Shown here one piece after another: positions 1 to 8,103 of a DNA stretch of 59,039 nucleotides. The notes under the pieces were generated by a model. It saw only the letters and a list, made by a program, of their open reading frames with translations, was not told the origin of the DNA and made no database searches. Source of the stretch: Succinivibrio faecicola (GTDB lineage: Bacteria; Pseudomonadota; Gammaproteobacteria; Enterobacterales; Succinivibrionaceae); contig NZ_JAGFNY010000010.1 of the NCBI RefSeq assembly GCF_019448115.1, positions 1 to 59,039 on the forward strand, read 5' to 3'. Each line of letters starts with the position of its first letter. Positions within the stretch are counted from its first letter, which is position 1. A program made the translations under genes and the position numbers.

Positions 1-77
1 GAACACAGAAGTGAAATGCAGTTACGCCGATGGTAGTGCAACGTACGTTTGTGTGAGAGTAGGTCACTGCCAGGCAT
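1..77 (+). rRNA. rrf: 5S ribosomal RNA, 3' part
   Basis: The window opens inside a 5S rRNA. The string CAGAAGTGAAATGCAG, the block GCCGATGGTAGTG and the closing CTGCCAGGCAT match the 3' two thirds of gammaproteobacterial 5S RNA. The 5' end lies outside the window. A tRNA-Thr and a terminator follow, so this is the tail of an rRNA operon, arranged like the distal end of the E. coli rrnD operon. Confidence 0.9.
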
Positions 78-116
78 CCCTTTCTAGCGTTTATCGCAAC
101 AATCTATTTGCTCCGT

Positions 117-192
117 GCTGATATGGCTCAGTTGGTAGAGCGCACCCTTGGTAAGGGTGAGGTCCCGAGTTCGATTCTCGGTATCAGCACCA
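117..192 (+). tRNA. tRNA-Thr (anticodon GGT)
   Basis: A 76-nt cloverleaf with a perfect 7-bp acceptor stem (GCTGATA with TATCAGC), D-loop AGTTGGTAGA, anticodon stem CACCC/GGGTG around loop TTGGTAA (anticodon GGT, threonine), T-loop TTCGATT and an encoded CCA end. It follows the 5S gene by about 40 nt and is probably processed from the rRNA precursor. Confidence 0.97.
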
Positions 193-197
193 GTCAT

Positions 198-221
198 AAC
201 CACCTTTTGGTGGTTTTTTTG
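198..221 (+). terminator. Rho-independent terminator of the rRNA operon
   Basis: A perfect 7-bp stem (AACCACC / GGTGGTT) with a TTTT loop is followed by a long T run. It starts 6 nt after the tRNA-Thr CCA end and closes the rRNA transcript. Confidence 0.9.
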
Positions 222-319
222 TTTTTTTATTCTCTTTGTGAATATTATTCTGATATAAATAATAGAGCCACTACATTAAAACGGACAATCAGAATTTTCT
301 CTCTCTTTGAATCCATGTT

Positions 320-961
320 TTATAATATAGATGTGATTTGATCTGGTGTTGAAACTAATATGCTACATCCAGCCTTTTTTAGCTCATTTTCAGATCCGTA
401 TCCCCACAAACATCCTATACAGTTAATAGAATTTTCAATAGCACCTTTTACATCATGTTCTCTGTCGCCAATCATGATGCATTGATCCTTGTTATTTGTT
501 GCATTTAGCATTTCAAGAGTTTTACGTATTACATCTTTTTTGGCTGATAACTTGCCATCTAAAGATGCTCCTGTAATTACTGAGAAGTATTTATCTATAT
601 CAAAGAATTTAAGGATTTTGATAACAAATACTTCAGGTTTTGATGATGCTACAGCAAGAATTAAGTCTCTTGCTTTAAGCTCAGAGAGCATATTCTTAAT
701 TCCATCGTACAGTCTGTTTTCGAATATACCTTTTTCTCTGTATCTTTCTCGGTAAAGTTCGATTGCTTTATTAGCCTGCTCCTCATTTAATCCGTATCTA
801 TTAGTAAATGAATCGAATAAAGGCGGGCCAATAAAAAGTCTTAATTTTTCGTCGTCAGTTTCATCTATGTTAAAGTTTTTTAGAGCATACTGAACGCTTC
901 TTTTAATTCCAATTCCGGATTCAGTTAAGGTACCATCAAGATCAAAGAGAATATATTTCAT
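320..961 (-). CDS. HAD-superfamily phosphatase (phosphoglycolate phosphatase-like)
   Basis: A soluble 213-residue HAD hydrolase. Motif I is DLDGT at residues 7-11, with nucleophile D7 and acid D9. Motif II is SSKP near 106-109, motif III uses a Lys near 141, and motif IV is GDREHD at 165-170. The helical cap between residues 15 and 85 is the type found in phosphoglycolate phosphatase, PpaX and small nucleotidases. The substrate cannot be read from sequence; phosphoglycolate, pyrophosphate or a nucleotide are all possible. It is transcribed alone toward the rRNA operon, and no clear ribosome binding site precedes the ATG. The HAD assignment is very secure, the sub-family is not. Confidence 0.8.
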   Translation of the reverse strand: MKYILFDLDGTLTESGIGIKRSVQYALKNFNIDETDDEKLRLFIGPPLFDSFTNRYGLNEEQANKAIELYRERYREKGIFENRLYDGIKNMLSELKARDLILAVASSKPEVFVIKILKFFDIDKYFSVITGASLDGKLSAKKDVIRKTLEMLNATNNKDQCIMIGDREHDVKGAIENSINCIGCLWGYGSENELKKAGCSILVSTPDQITSIL

Positions 962-1107
962 ATTTTTAACTGTAATAAAATGTACTGATTACTTGCTTTC
1001 ATTTTACAGTAAAACATATATTATGTTTAAAGATTCTCTGTATGTTCAAGTTTTATTACCATTTGAGTGATAGAATGATTAGGTTGTTTTACTAAGAGAC
1101 TGTAAAT

Positions 1108-2103
1108 ATGGCTGGCTGGGCACTTACGGAAGGTGAATATTCAAAGATATCTTTATCTGACAGTGATCTTTCCAGAATTTTTGCTTCGATATTTTCTCCA
1201 TCTAGCAGAAATACTACCAGCTATAAATTCGGTTTTATAAAGTCATTACTTGATAATCTGTATAACGTAGATTCATCTCTTAGTCTTTCTTTTGATACTG
1301 TTTTTTCAACTTTTGCTGAGAGTTACTGGAATCTTATTCTTAAATACAACTTAAATCAGCAAAGTGGAAAAAATGCAAAGATTACTACAATTCTGAAAGG
1401 ATTATTTGATTCATTTGGATACGGTGAAGTAATACCTTTTGAATCTCTGTCTAATGAACAGAAATTACAGATCATAAAAGCAGTAAAAGTTGAATGTTCA
1501 AAATATGTAGTAGGAGCACTATATGATGATTCTTCACGGAGCATGTACTCATTTTCTAAGAAGACAAAAGTTATTCAGTTTAATCCTACTGTATATAAAT
1601 ATCTGTGCACAAATAAAGTGATGCTTGAAAAGGTAAACTACTTTGAGTGGTCACGCTTTCTTGAAAAGGTAAATTCTGAAGAATATACAAAGTTAATTTC
1701 AACAAAACTTGATGTAAGTACTCAACGATCAGATCTTAGTATGTATCGTCAGATCCTTTATGAAGAGTTTGAATGTCATAACTGTTTTTACTGTGGAAAA
1801 TCACTCAAAAGTAAGATTCACGTGGATCATTTTATTCCCTGGTCTTTTGTTAAAGAGGATCGGTTATATAACTTTGTTCTGGCTTGTCCACACTGTAATA
1901 CTCAGAAGAACAATAAGCTTGCTCCACAGAAATTTATTCATGATATTGTTGAACGTAATAATGTTCTAATAAATGAGTCATTAAGAATAGAGGACATGTA
2001 CAGGATAGATACAAACAGCTATACAGATTCCACCATTAATAATCTATATGAGTATGCATTGGTGAATGGATTTAGAAGATGGGACGTATCGGTTTTTATA
2101 TAA
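1108..2103 (+). CDS. HNH endonuclease domain protein
   Basis: A 331-residue protein whose C-terminal third is an HNH nuclease. Zinc-finger pairs C226-F-Y-C229 and C260-P-H-C263 frame a beta-beta-alpha core with H238, D240 and H241; N264 follows the second pair. The first 215 residues show no motif I can name; they begin with an SYKFGFIKSLLDNLY helix of a kind I associate with stand-alone HNH proteins near restriction genes. No methylase, ATPase or phage gene is adjacent. It could be a lone restriction or anti-phage nuclease, or a leftover of a mobile element; this is inference. The start has only a weak Shine-Dalgarno. Confidence 0.8.
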   Translation: MAGWALTEGEYSKISLSDSDLSRIFASIFSPSSRNTTSYKFGFIKSLLDNLYNVDSSLSLSFDTVFSTFAESYWNLILKYNLNQQSGKNAKITTILKGLFDSFGYGEVIPFESLSNEQKLQIIKAVKVECSKYVVGALYDDSSRSMYSFSKKTKVIQFNPTVYKYLCTNKVMLEKVNYFEWSRFLEKVNSEEYTKLISTKLDVSTQRSDLSMYRQILYEEFECHNCFYCGKSLKSKIHVDHFIPWSFVKEDRLYNFVLACPHCNTQKNNKLAPQKFIHDIVERNNVLINESLRIEDMYRIDTNSYTDSTINNLYEYALVNGFRRWDVSVFI

Positions 2104-2128
2104 GCCATTTTTATTTTTTTAATCAAAA

Positions 2129-2914
2129 TTAGCCTAAAGCTACATCTAAAACCATCATAAGAATAAATCCTGAGAGCACAGAAATAGTTGCCTTATCAGA
2201 ATGCTCAAATTCATGTGACTGAGGTATCAGCTCCTCGACAACAACATAGAGCATAGCTCCTGCTGCAAAAGAGAGGAAAAATGGCAGTAAATCAGCGACA
2301 AAAGATGAACAAAGAACAACGATGGCTGCTGCAATAGGTTCTACTATGCCTGATAAAGCTCCAAAAACAAAAGATCTAATTTTGCTTTTTCCTTCAATGT
2401 ACAGTGGCATAGAAACAGCTGCACCTTCAGGAATATTCTGAAGCCCAAGACCGAAAGCAAGAACTACAATCATAGATATAGTTGACGGATCGATACTGAA
2501 TGCAGCAATTGCAACACCAAGTGCCATACCTTCAGGAATATTATGAATCGTTAATGCTAGAAAAAGCAGAGTAGATTTATTGAAATTAGTCTTAGGTCCT
2601 TCTGGTGTGTCAGACAGTGCATGAAGATGTGGGAGAGACTTATCTATGATAATAAGAAGCGTTATACCAAGTATAAATCCAATGACAACAGGCAGCAGAT
2701 TTGCTCCTCGTCCTTCAGATCCTTCTAGTGCAGGAAGAAGTAGTGAAAAGATTGATGCAGCAAGCATCACTCCTCCACTAAAACCAAGTGTAATCTGAGC
2801 AATTGATTCATTATTGTTTCTCTTTATGAGAAAAACAATGGCAGCGCCTGCCGTTGTGCACAAAGATATAAAAAGACCTGAAAAAAGAGTGTATGTCTGA
2901 ATTTCTGTAAGCAT
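2129..2914 (-). CDS. zupT: ZIP-family divalent metal importer (ZupT-like)
   Basis: A polytopic inner-membrane protein of 261 residues from the chosen start, against about 257 for E. coli ZupT. It carries the two ZIP signatures HNIPEGMALG and QNIPEGAAVS, whose His and Glu residues form the binuclear metal site. Eight membrane helices can be read. ZupT imports Zn, Fe and Mn with low specificity. The frame stays open to an upstream ATG at 2962, but that has no ribosome binding site and adds 16 polar residues; the ATG at 2914 has an AAGAAAG stretch before it and begins just ahead of the first helix. No metal-regulator box was recognised. Confidence 0.88.
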   Translation of the reverse strand: MLTEIQTYTLFSGLFISLCTTAGAAIVFLIKRNNNESIAQITLGFSGGVMLAASIFSLLLPALEGSEGRGANLLPVVIGFILGITLLIIIDKSLPHLHALSDTPEGPKTNFNKSTLLFLALTIHNIPEGMALGVAIAAFSIDPSTISMIVVLAFGLGLQNIPEGAAVSMPLYIEGKSKIRSFVFGALSGIVEPIAAAIVVLCSSFVADLLPFFLSFAAGAMLYVVVEELIPQSHEFEHSDKATISVLSGFILMMVLDVALG

Positions 2915-2973
2915 AGTGGATCTTTCTTTTACTAATTCAATATTGTTAGTATAAACTAACAAATGTAAAAACT

Positions 2974-3007
2974 ACAAAAAAACCTCTATACCGTAAAGTA
3001 TAGAGGT
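2974..3007 (-). terminator. Terminator of the chemoreceptor gene
   Basis: A 10-bp perfect stem (ACCTCTATAC / GTATAGAGGT) with loop CGTAAA lies just after the chemoreceptor stop. On the minus strand it is followed by seven T residues. Confidence 0.88.
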
Positions 3008-3025
3008 AAGCATATGAATGCACAA

Positions 3026-4636
3026 TTAAATAGTAAATTTACCTACAGTAGTATTCATTCTGCTAGAAATATCCTTGAAAGTAGATGCGATACTTTCTGA
3101 ATGGTGAGCAGTATCTGCCATATCTCTAGTAATATCTTTGATAGACTGGAGATTTAATGACATTTCCTTAGATGTGCTTGACTGTTGTTCGGTTGCAGCA
3201 GCAATCTGAGTAATTTCCATATTAACTTCACCAATCTTATCTGTGATCTGCTTTAATGTTGACTGCAGACCTTCAGCGTTAGTAGCAATTTCACCCATTT
3301 TTTCTACAGTTTCAGTAATAGATTCGTTTGCATTCTTAACATCTGTAGAAACAGTTGTAATCATGGTCGAAATCTTCTTTGTTGCCTCTGCTGTACGAAC
3401 TGCTAGTGCACGAACCTCATCTGCAACCACAGCGAAACCTTTTCCATGTTCACCTGCTCTTGCAGCCTCAATTGCAGCATTTAGAGCAAGCAGGTTTGTT
3501 TGAGATGCGATATCTTCAATGGTTGTGATAATGGTGTTGATTTCCTGAGTCTTGTGGTCAAGCTCAAGGATAAGCTGAGCGTCTTGGTGAGTCTTTTGAG
3601 AATGTATACGGATTTCGTTAACAGTATTGATAACAGAATCCATTCCCTCAAGAGCCATCTTCTGGGTAGCATCAGAAGAAGTCGCTGCAAGATTACAGTT
3701 TGAAGAAATCTCCTGAGATGTTGCAGCCATTTCTTCAGATGCAGAAGAAACTGTAATTAGTTTATCAAGTACGTTTGTTGCCTTTGAATCAATCTCATTT
3801 GCAACAGTAGTCAGATCCTGTGATGATGTGCTTAAAGTTGAAGCATCATTGTTCATATCTGAAACGATAGCATGCAGATTCTCTGTCAGGTTATTAAGGT
3901 TTTGTCTTAATGTACCAAGTTCATCATGACCTATGTGAGGAACTGCGTTTGTTAAATCACCAGAAGCGATGTTATCTGATGAGCTAGCTAAAACTCTTAC
4001 TCTTGATGTAATAGACTTTGCAAGCTGTTTTAAGGCTAAGGCATTAACAATGATGACAATTACAAGTACAACGATTGTAATTGTTGGATTTACGTCAGCT
4101 TCAAGCTCATTTGATGATGCAACAGATTCTTGTTCTAACTCATTTGCAAGAAAATCTGTTTCTTTGTCAAATTCCTTTCCAAGGGGTACTAACTGTTCAC
4201 TGATAACATTAGTTGCCTCAAAAACTCTTCCTTTGTCACACAATGGTGAAAGTATGTTTTTTACAACATGATCATATTTCTCTAGTGTTTTTAAAACAGG
4301 TTCTAATTTCTCTGAATTAAAAACCTTTTCAAGTTTTCTAAGAGCACCACGTATGTCATTGCTATCTTTTGTATATTTCTCAATTAACTCCTCTTTTGCT
4401 TTACCCTGTGCAGTAGGAAGCTTAATTGCGCTGATACGAACCTCTTTAAATGTAGCAGTAATTTTTCCGATTGCATCTATCGATGGAATAATGGTGGTTA
4501 CTACATATTGTGATGAATTGTGTGCTTTTAATGCTTTATAAGTTGAGATAACACCAACAGCAAGAAGAAAGATGAAGCTAACACAAAGGAGTAAAGTGAA
4601 TTTATGTCTGATAGACAAACGATCAAAAAATGCCAT
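3026..4636 (-). CDS. Methyl-accepting chemotaxis protein
   Basis: A transmembrane chemoreceptor of about 536 residues. TM1 is at roughly 15-35, followed by a helical periplasmic sensor of about 150 residues (four-helix-bundle type), TM2 at 186-206, a HAMP segment to about 260, and a long coiled coil with the conserved hairpin tip ([18 protein letters not shown] near residue 380). It should control CheA through CheW and be methylated by CheR. It ends in VGKFTI and lacks the NWETF-type tail that recruits CheR and CheB. Two ATGs are close: the one at 4642 is only 3 nt from a GAGGG site, the one at 4636 is 9 nt away and is preferred. No che or flagellar genes are nearby; the ligand is unknown. 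Confidence 0.93.
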   Translation of the reverse strand: MAFFDRLSIRHKFTLLLCVSFIFLLAVGVISTYKALKAHNSSQYVVTTIIPSIDAIGKITATFKEVRISAIKLPTAQGKAKEELIEKYTKDSNDIRGALRKLEKVFNSEKLEPVLKTLEKYDHVVKNILSPLCDKGRVFEATNVISEQLVPLGKEFDKETDFLANELEQESVASSNELEADVNPTITIVVLVIVIIVNALALKQLAKSITSRVRVLASSSDNIASGDLTNAVPHIGHDELGTLRQNLNNLTENLHAIVSDMNNDASTLSTSSQDLTTVANEIDSKATNVLDKLITVSSASEEMAATSQEISSNCNLAATSSDATQKMALEGMDSVINTVNEIRIHSQKTHQDAQLILELDHKTQEINTIITTIEDIASQTNLLALNAAIEAARAGEHGKGFAVVADEVRALAVRTAEATKKISTMITTVSTDVKNANESITETVEKMGEIATNAEGLQSTLKQITDKIGEVNMEITQIAAATEQQSSTSKEMSLNLQSIKDITRDMADTAHHSESIASTFKDISSRMNTTVGKFTI

Positions 4637-5085
4637 GTTCATATGCCCTCATAAAGGTAAACTGAAATATCCTTATAATTGTGTTCAGTTAACAATTATT
4701 TTTTTTCTATATGCATATTCTGTAAGAATTTGCATATCGTTTTAGTTTTATGATAGTAAAAATTCTTATTTAGACAATACGAAAAAAATTAAAATGTGAA
4801 GTGCTTAATAAATACAGGAAGTTACTATAAAGATAATTAATATAAAAACAATGGTAATTACTTGAAATAAAAGTATTTTTTTTTTTGACCCAAAAAAAAT
4901 ATTTTGTGATTAATATCAACAAAATAATGTCTTTAGAAGTAATCACTTTCTTTTTCTATGAAAACATTCAATGCAGTTCACAATAAATCAATTTTCATAC
5001 TTTTGTGTATAATATTGCTGCCTGCAAGAGAAACTTCAGGTGTGTATAGAATATGTAAGAAATACATAAAAACTAGGAGATACAA
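4637..5085. other. AT-rich intergenic region between the MCP gene and bioB
   Basis: About 450 bp without a credible ORF between two divergent genes. It contains long A and T runs and a TATAAT hexamer at 5008-5013 that could be the bioB -10 element, leaving a leader of about 65 nt; no good -35 accompanies it. I see no riboswitch consensus and no clear BirA operator. Confidence 0.5.
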
Positions 5086-5088
5086 TTG
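5075..5088 (+). promoter_or_regulatory. Ribosome binding site fixing a TTG start for bioB
   Basis: AGGAG at 5075-5079 sits 6 nt before TTG at 5086. No in-frame ATG is near, and the biotin synthase reading begins here, so the start codon is TTG. Confidence 0.75.
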
Positions 5089-6072
5089 ATTGACTTTAAT
5101 ACGCTTGCTGACAGAATTATTGACGGTTATGAGTTAAGCCGGGAAGAGGCATTAGAATTATATAATGCACCTCTTGAGCAGTTAAAAGAAAGCGCAAGCA
5201 AGATTACATCCCATTTTTTTAAAGAAGCTATTGAACTGTGCTGTATTTCAAATGGAAAATGCGGTAAGTGTTCTGAAGACTGTAAGTTCTGTTCTCAGAG
5301 CAGATATTACAATACTGAAATTGAAAAATCAGTTCTAAAGTCAGTAGATCAGTTTTTTGAAGAAGCCAAATACAATGATAAAAGAGGCGTTCATCGTTTT
5401 TCAATTGTAACAGCTGGTGTTAGATTAGCTAAAAACGAATTAAAGGTAATTTCAGAGGCATACAAAAAGATCACCAGTGAACTGAAAATATCATGTTGTG
5501 GATCGTTAGGTCTTCTTGATTATGACGATTTTGTAATGCTTAAGCAAAGTGGTCTTAAGAGATATCATAATAATCTTGAGACAAGCCCTAATTTCTTTAA
5601 AGAAATCTGTACTACCCATACTATTAAGCAAAAAGAAGATGTTATTGCAATGGCCAAAAAAGCTGGTCTTGAAATCTGCTCGGGATGCATCATAGGTATG
5701 GGTGAGTCCGATCTTGATAGAGTAGATATTGCTCTTGAACTTAGAAAACTAAAAGTAGATTCTGCACCTATAAATGTATTGAATCCTATAAAGGGAACTC
5801 CTCTTCAGGATAGAGAAACTGTACATCCTGATGAAGTCAGAAGAACAATTGCAATGTTCAGACATATTCTTCCAAAGACTGTTCTTCGTCTTGCCGGAGG
5901 CAGACTTCTTATTCAGAAATACTTTACTGATTTATATAATTACGGAATCAATGCGGAAATCACTGGTGATATGCTTACAACTGCAGGATTAACTGTCGCA
6001 GATGATATATCAGCCGCTATCAGTTCATCAAAGGTTGTTTCAAAAATTGAACCGATAGCTTCTGAAAATTAA
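5086..6072 (+). CDS. bioB: Biotin synthase
   Basis: A radical-SAM enzyme of 328 residues that inserts sulfur into dethiobiotin. The SAM-binding 4Fe-4S motif is C62-SED-C66-KF-C69. Family blocks follow: YHNNLETS, CSGCIIGMGE and the C-terminal GDMLTTAGL. Cysteines at about 136-137 and near 201 and the Arg in RLAGGR are the expected 2Fe-2S ligands. Translation starts at TTG behind a strong AGGAG. The gene stands alone: bioA, bioC, bioD and bioF are not in the window, so the cell may take up pimelate-level or dethiobiotin precursors or encode the rest elsewhere. It converges on degS with only 3 bp between the stop codons and no terminator. Confidence 0.93.
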   Translation: MIDFNTLADRIIDGYELSREEALELYNAPLEQLKESASKITSHFFKEAIELCCISNGKCGKCSEDCKFCSQSRYYNTEIEKSVLKSVDQFFEEAKYNDKRGVHRFSIVTAGVRLAKNELKVISEAYKKITSELKISCCGSLGLLDYDDFVMLKQSGLKRYHNNLETSPNFFKEICTTHTIKQKEDVIAMAKKAGLEICSGCIIGMGESDLDRVDIALELRKLKVDSAPINVLNPIKGTPLQDRETVHPDEVRRTIAMFRHILPKTVLRLAGGRLLIQKYFTDLYNYGINAEITGDMLTTAGLTVADDISAAISSSKVVSKIEPIASEN

Positions 6073-6075
6073 AAA

Positions 6076-7167
6076 TTAGTTGATAACAGCGGTGTTATCT
6101 TCAGCTAAAGTTATTTTATAGACTTTAGTTGCGTTGTTTCTAATAATCTCAAATTTCATTGAATAGCCTGGTTTGCTCTTAGAGATAAGATAGATCAGGC
6201 TTTTTACATTATTAATTGGAATATCATCAACCTTTGTAATGACATCTCCTATTTTTAAAATTCCAAATGCAGGTCCTAATGGATCGACATATCCGATTGT
6301 TACACCATTATTCTGCCCCAGGTTCTTTGTTTCGTCATCTGCAATTCCCAGGTAGCCTCTTTCTACTTTTCCATGACGTATTATTTCGTCCATAACTTCA
6401 GATACAAGCTTTACAGGAACGGAAAATCCAATACCATAAGTATTAGCTCCAGAGAAAGATGCTGTATTGATACCGACAAGTTCACCTTTTGTATTGATAA
6501 GAGCTCCACCAGAGTTACCCTGATTGATTGGAGCATCTGTCTGTATAAGCTCCTGTATTCCATCACGAATATTCATCTGATCACGAGTTACAAGACCGGT
6601 TCCAGATCTTGCTGTTGCAGAGATAATACCATGTGTTACAGTCTGTCCAAGATTGTTTGGATTGCCAATTGCAAGAACAATATCTCCGATTCTAACTTCT
6701 TTTTTGCTGACTGAAATTGGCTGTAAAGTAACATTGTTTACTCTAAGAACAGCAATATCTGTTCTTCTGTCGCATCCTACAACAAAAGCCTGATAGACCT
6801 TGCCTTCTCTTGTCTGAACGAAAATAGCTTTATTTGGCTCATTTCCTGAAGGAACTACATGGTAGTTTGTAACTATAATGCCACTCTTGGCCATAATTAC
6901 ACCTGATGCAGATGATGTAATTGATGAATTATCTGGTAGAGTGTAGTTCTCATTCAGATTTGCAACGTAGATGTTTACAACACTTGGAGCTGCCTTTCCA
7001 ACTGCGTAGGAATATCCATCATTTGTCATTGCAATTTCGTTCAGGAATGTGCCTATTTTTTTGCCAGTACCTGGTTTAAAGAAAAGAATTCCAATACCAA
7101 TGATGATTCCTGCAGTACATAGTAGAAACAATGAGATGAATTTCTTTTGGGCTTGTTTTAATTTCAT
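6076..7167 (-). CDS. degS: Periplasmic serine endoprotease DegS (membrane-anchored HtrA family)
   Basis: A 363-residue HtrA protease with one membrane anchor at about 11-30, a trypsin-like domain and one PDZ domain near 265-355. The catalytic triad is H103 (TNYHVV), D137 (RRTDIAV) and S219 (QGNSGGAL). One PDZ, an uncleaved anchor and a length close to 355 match DegS rather than the two-PDZ DegP/DegQ. In relatives DegS senses misfolded outer-membrane proteins and cuts the anti-sigma factor RseA, releasing sigma E. In E. coli it follows degQ directly; here ssb and dnaE lie between them. Confidence 0.9.
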   Translation of the reverse strand: MKLKQAQKKFISLFLLCTAGIIIGIGILFFKPGTGKKIGTFLNEIAMTNDGYSYAVGKAAPSVVNIYVANLNENYTLPDNSSITSSASGVIMAKSGIIVTNYHVVPSGNEPNKAIFVQTREGKVYQAFVVGCDRRTDIAVLRVNNVTLQPISVSKKEVRIGDIVLAIGNPNNLGQTVTHGIISATARSGTGLVTRDQMNIRDGIQELIQTDAPINQGNSGGALINTKGELVGINTASFSGANTYGIGFSVPVKLVSEVMDEIIRHGKVERGYLGIADDETKNLGQNNGVTIGYVDPLGPAFGILKIGDVITKVDDIPINNVKSLIYLISKSKPGYSMKFEIIRNNATKVYKITLAEDNTAVIN

Positions 7168-7188
7168 ATAAAGACAGACTCATTGCAA

Positions 7189-7212
7189 AATGCCCACCAT
7201 TAGGTGAGCATT
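7189..7212 (-). terminator. Hairpin after ssb, probable terminator
   Basis: A 10-bp stem (AATGCTCACC / GGTGGGCATT on the minus strand, one wobble pair) with a 4-nt loop just after the ssb stop. Only a short T stretch follows, so it may be an attenuating hairpin before degS. Confidence 0.6.
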
Positions 7213-7221
7213 AAATGTTGT

Positions 7222-7896
7222 TTAGAATGGTAATTCATTATCATCCTGAACAGAAATATCATTATCAGGATTTGGAGTAAATGAATTATTCTGTGATCCA
7301 GGATAAGGAGAGGAAACAGAAGTTGAAGCATAACCATTCTGTGGTCGGCTGGTCATACTCTGATTGAAGGAATTGTTTACTCCCTGATTCTGATTAAACA
7401 TTGTTGTTTGTGGATTCTGATTAATCTGGAAACCATGTGAATTGTTCTGTCCAAATTGTCCATAATTTCCATTCTGATTTGATGCATATGTATTAGATTG
7501 CTGAGGTTGGAAAGATGGATTGCCTTGAGGCATGTCATAAGACTCCTCACGAGGAGCTTTGCTTCCAAGCATTAGAAGACCTGCAGGATCACATACAACT
7601 TCAGTGATATAACGCTTGTTGCCATCTTTGTCATCATAACTTCTTGTTCTTAGTTTACCTTCAATGTGAACTTGAGATCCTTTGTGTAGGTACTGTCCAA
7701 TGATTTCTGCATTTTTACCAAAAGCAACTACGCGAACCCATTCTGTTGATTCAGTTTTATTTCCATTCTGATCCCTTCTGTATTCGTTGATTGCAAGAGT
7801 AATTGTTGCAACTGTAGTTCCTGATTGTGAAGGTCTTACCTGTGGTTCATCACCTAAGTTACCAATTAGTGTGACTCTGTTGAATCCGCCTGCCAT
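7222..7896 (-). CDS. ssb: Single-stranded DNA-binding protein
   Basis: A 224-residue SSB. Residues 1-110 form the OB fold (FNRVTLIGNLG, EWVRVVAFGK, a YLHKGSQVHIEGKLRTRSY strand). A Gln/Asn/Gly-rich, low-complexity linker runs to about 215, and the protein ends in the acidic DNELPF tip that docks replication and repair partners. SSB tetramers coat single-stranded DNA at forks. A GAGGAG site precedes the ATG. It lies between dnaE and degS on the same strand. No LexA box was seen, unlike E. coli, where ssb neighbours uvrA. The linker is long compared with the 178-residue E. coli protein. Confidence 0.97.
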   Translation of the reverse strand: MAGGFNRVTLIGNLGDEPQVRPSQSGTTVATITLAINEYRRDQNGNKTESTEWVRVVAFGKNAEIIGQYLHKGSQVHIEGKLRTRSYDDKDGNKRYITEVVCDPAGLLMLGSKAPREESYDMPQGNPSFQPQQSNTYASNQNGNYGQFGQNNSHGFQINQNPQTTMFNQNQGVNNSFNQSMTSRPQNGYASTSVSSPYPGSQNNSFTPNPDNDISVQDDNELPF

Positions 7897-7949
7897 TATA
7901 TTTTCTCCTCAAAATAGGTATCGCATTAAATTTAGGTTTCGTGGCGAAG

Positions 7950-7989
7950 AAAATTACTAGTTCGTCTCACGATCTAGGCAAGTAATTTT
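7950..7989. repeat. 9-bp inverted repeat upstream of ssb
   Basis: AAAATTACT (7950-7958) and AGTAATTTT (7981-7989) are perfect complements with a 22-nt spacer, 54-93 bp before the ssb start. It could be an operator or a leader hairpin. Function unknown. Confidence 0.4.
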
Positions 7990-8058
7990 ATCATAAGATA
8001 CATGGGGTATTTTTGAGAAAAAGTTCTAATTTTCAAAAACTTTTTATTATTTCTATTT

Positions 8059-8097
8059 TGCACGGAAAACGAACTATCAGTAATTATTTTCCGTGCA
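8059..8097. repeat. 11-bp perfect inverted repeat downstream of dnaE
   Basis: TGCACGGAAAA (8059-8069) and TTTTCCGTGCA (8087-8097) pair perfectly across a 17-nt loop, 6 nt after the dnaE stop. There is no T run on the minus strand, so it is not a standard intrinsic terminator. A 3'-end stabilising hairpin or Rho-dependent end is possible. Confidence 0.55.
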
Positions 8098-8103
8098 TAA
8101 AAT

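Noticed and set aside
108-341. 77-codon open frame over the tRNA-Thr
   Set aside because: It runs through the tRNA and terminator and has no protein-like features; it is a chance frame.
3243-4541. Several plus-strand open frames opposite the chemoreceptor gene
   Set aside because: They are low-complexity shadows of the MCP coding sequence with no ribosome binding sites or domains.
4980-5085. Riboswitch or BirA operator before bioB
   Set aside because: No palindromic BirA-type site and no conserved aptamer core can be read; only a lone TATAAT.
8018-8045. AAAAAGTT/AACTTTTT stem downstream of dnaE
   Set aside because: Eight A-T rich pairs in AT-rich DNA are expected by chance.
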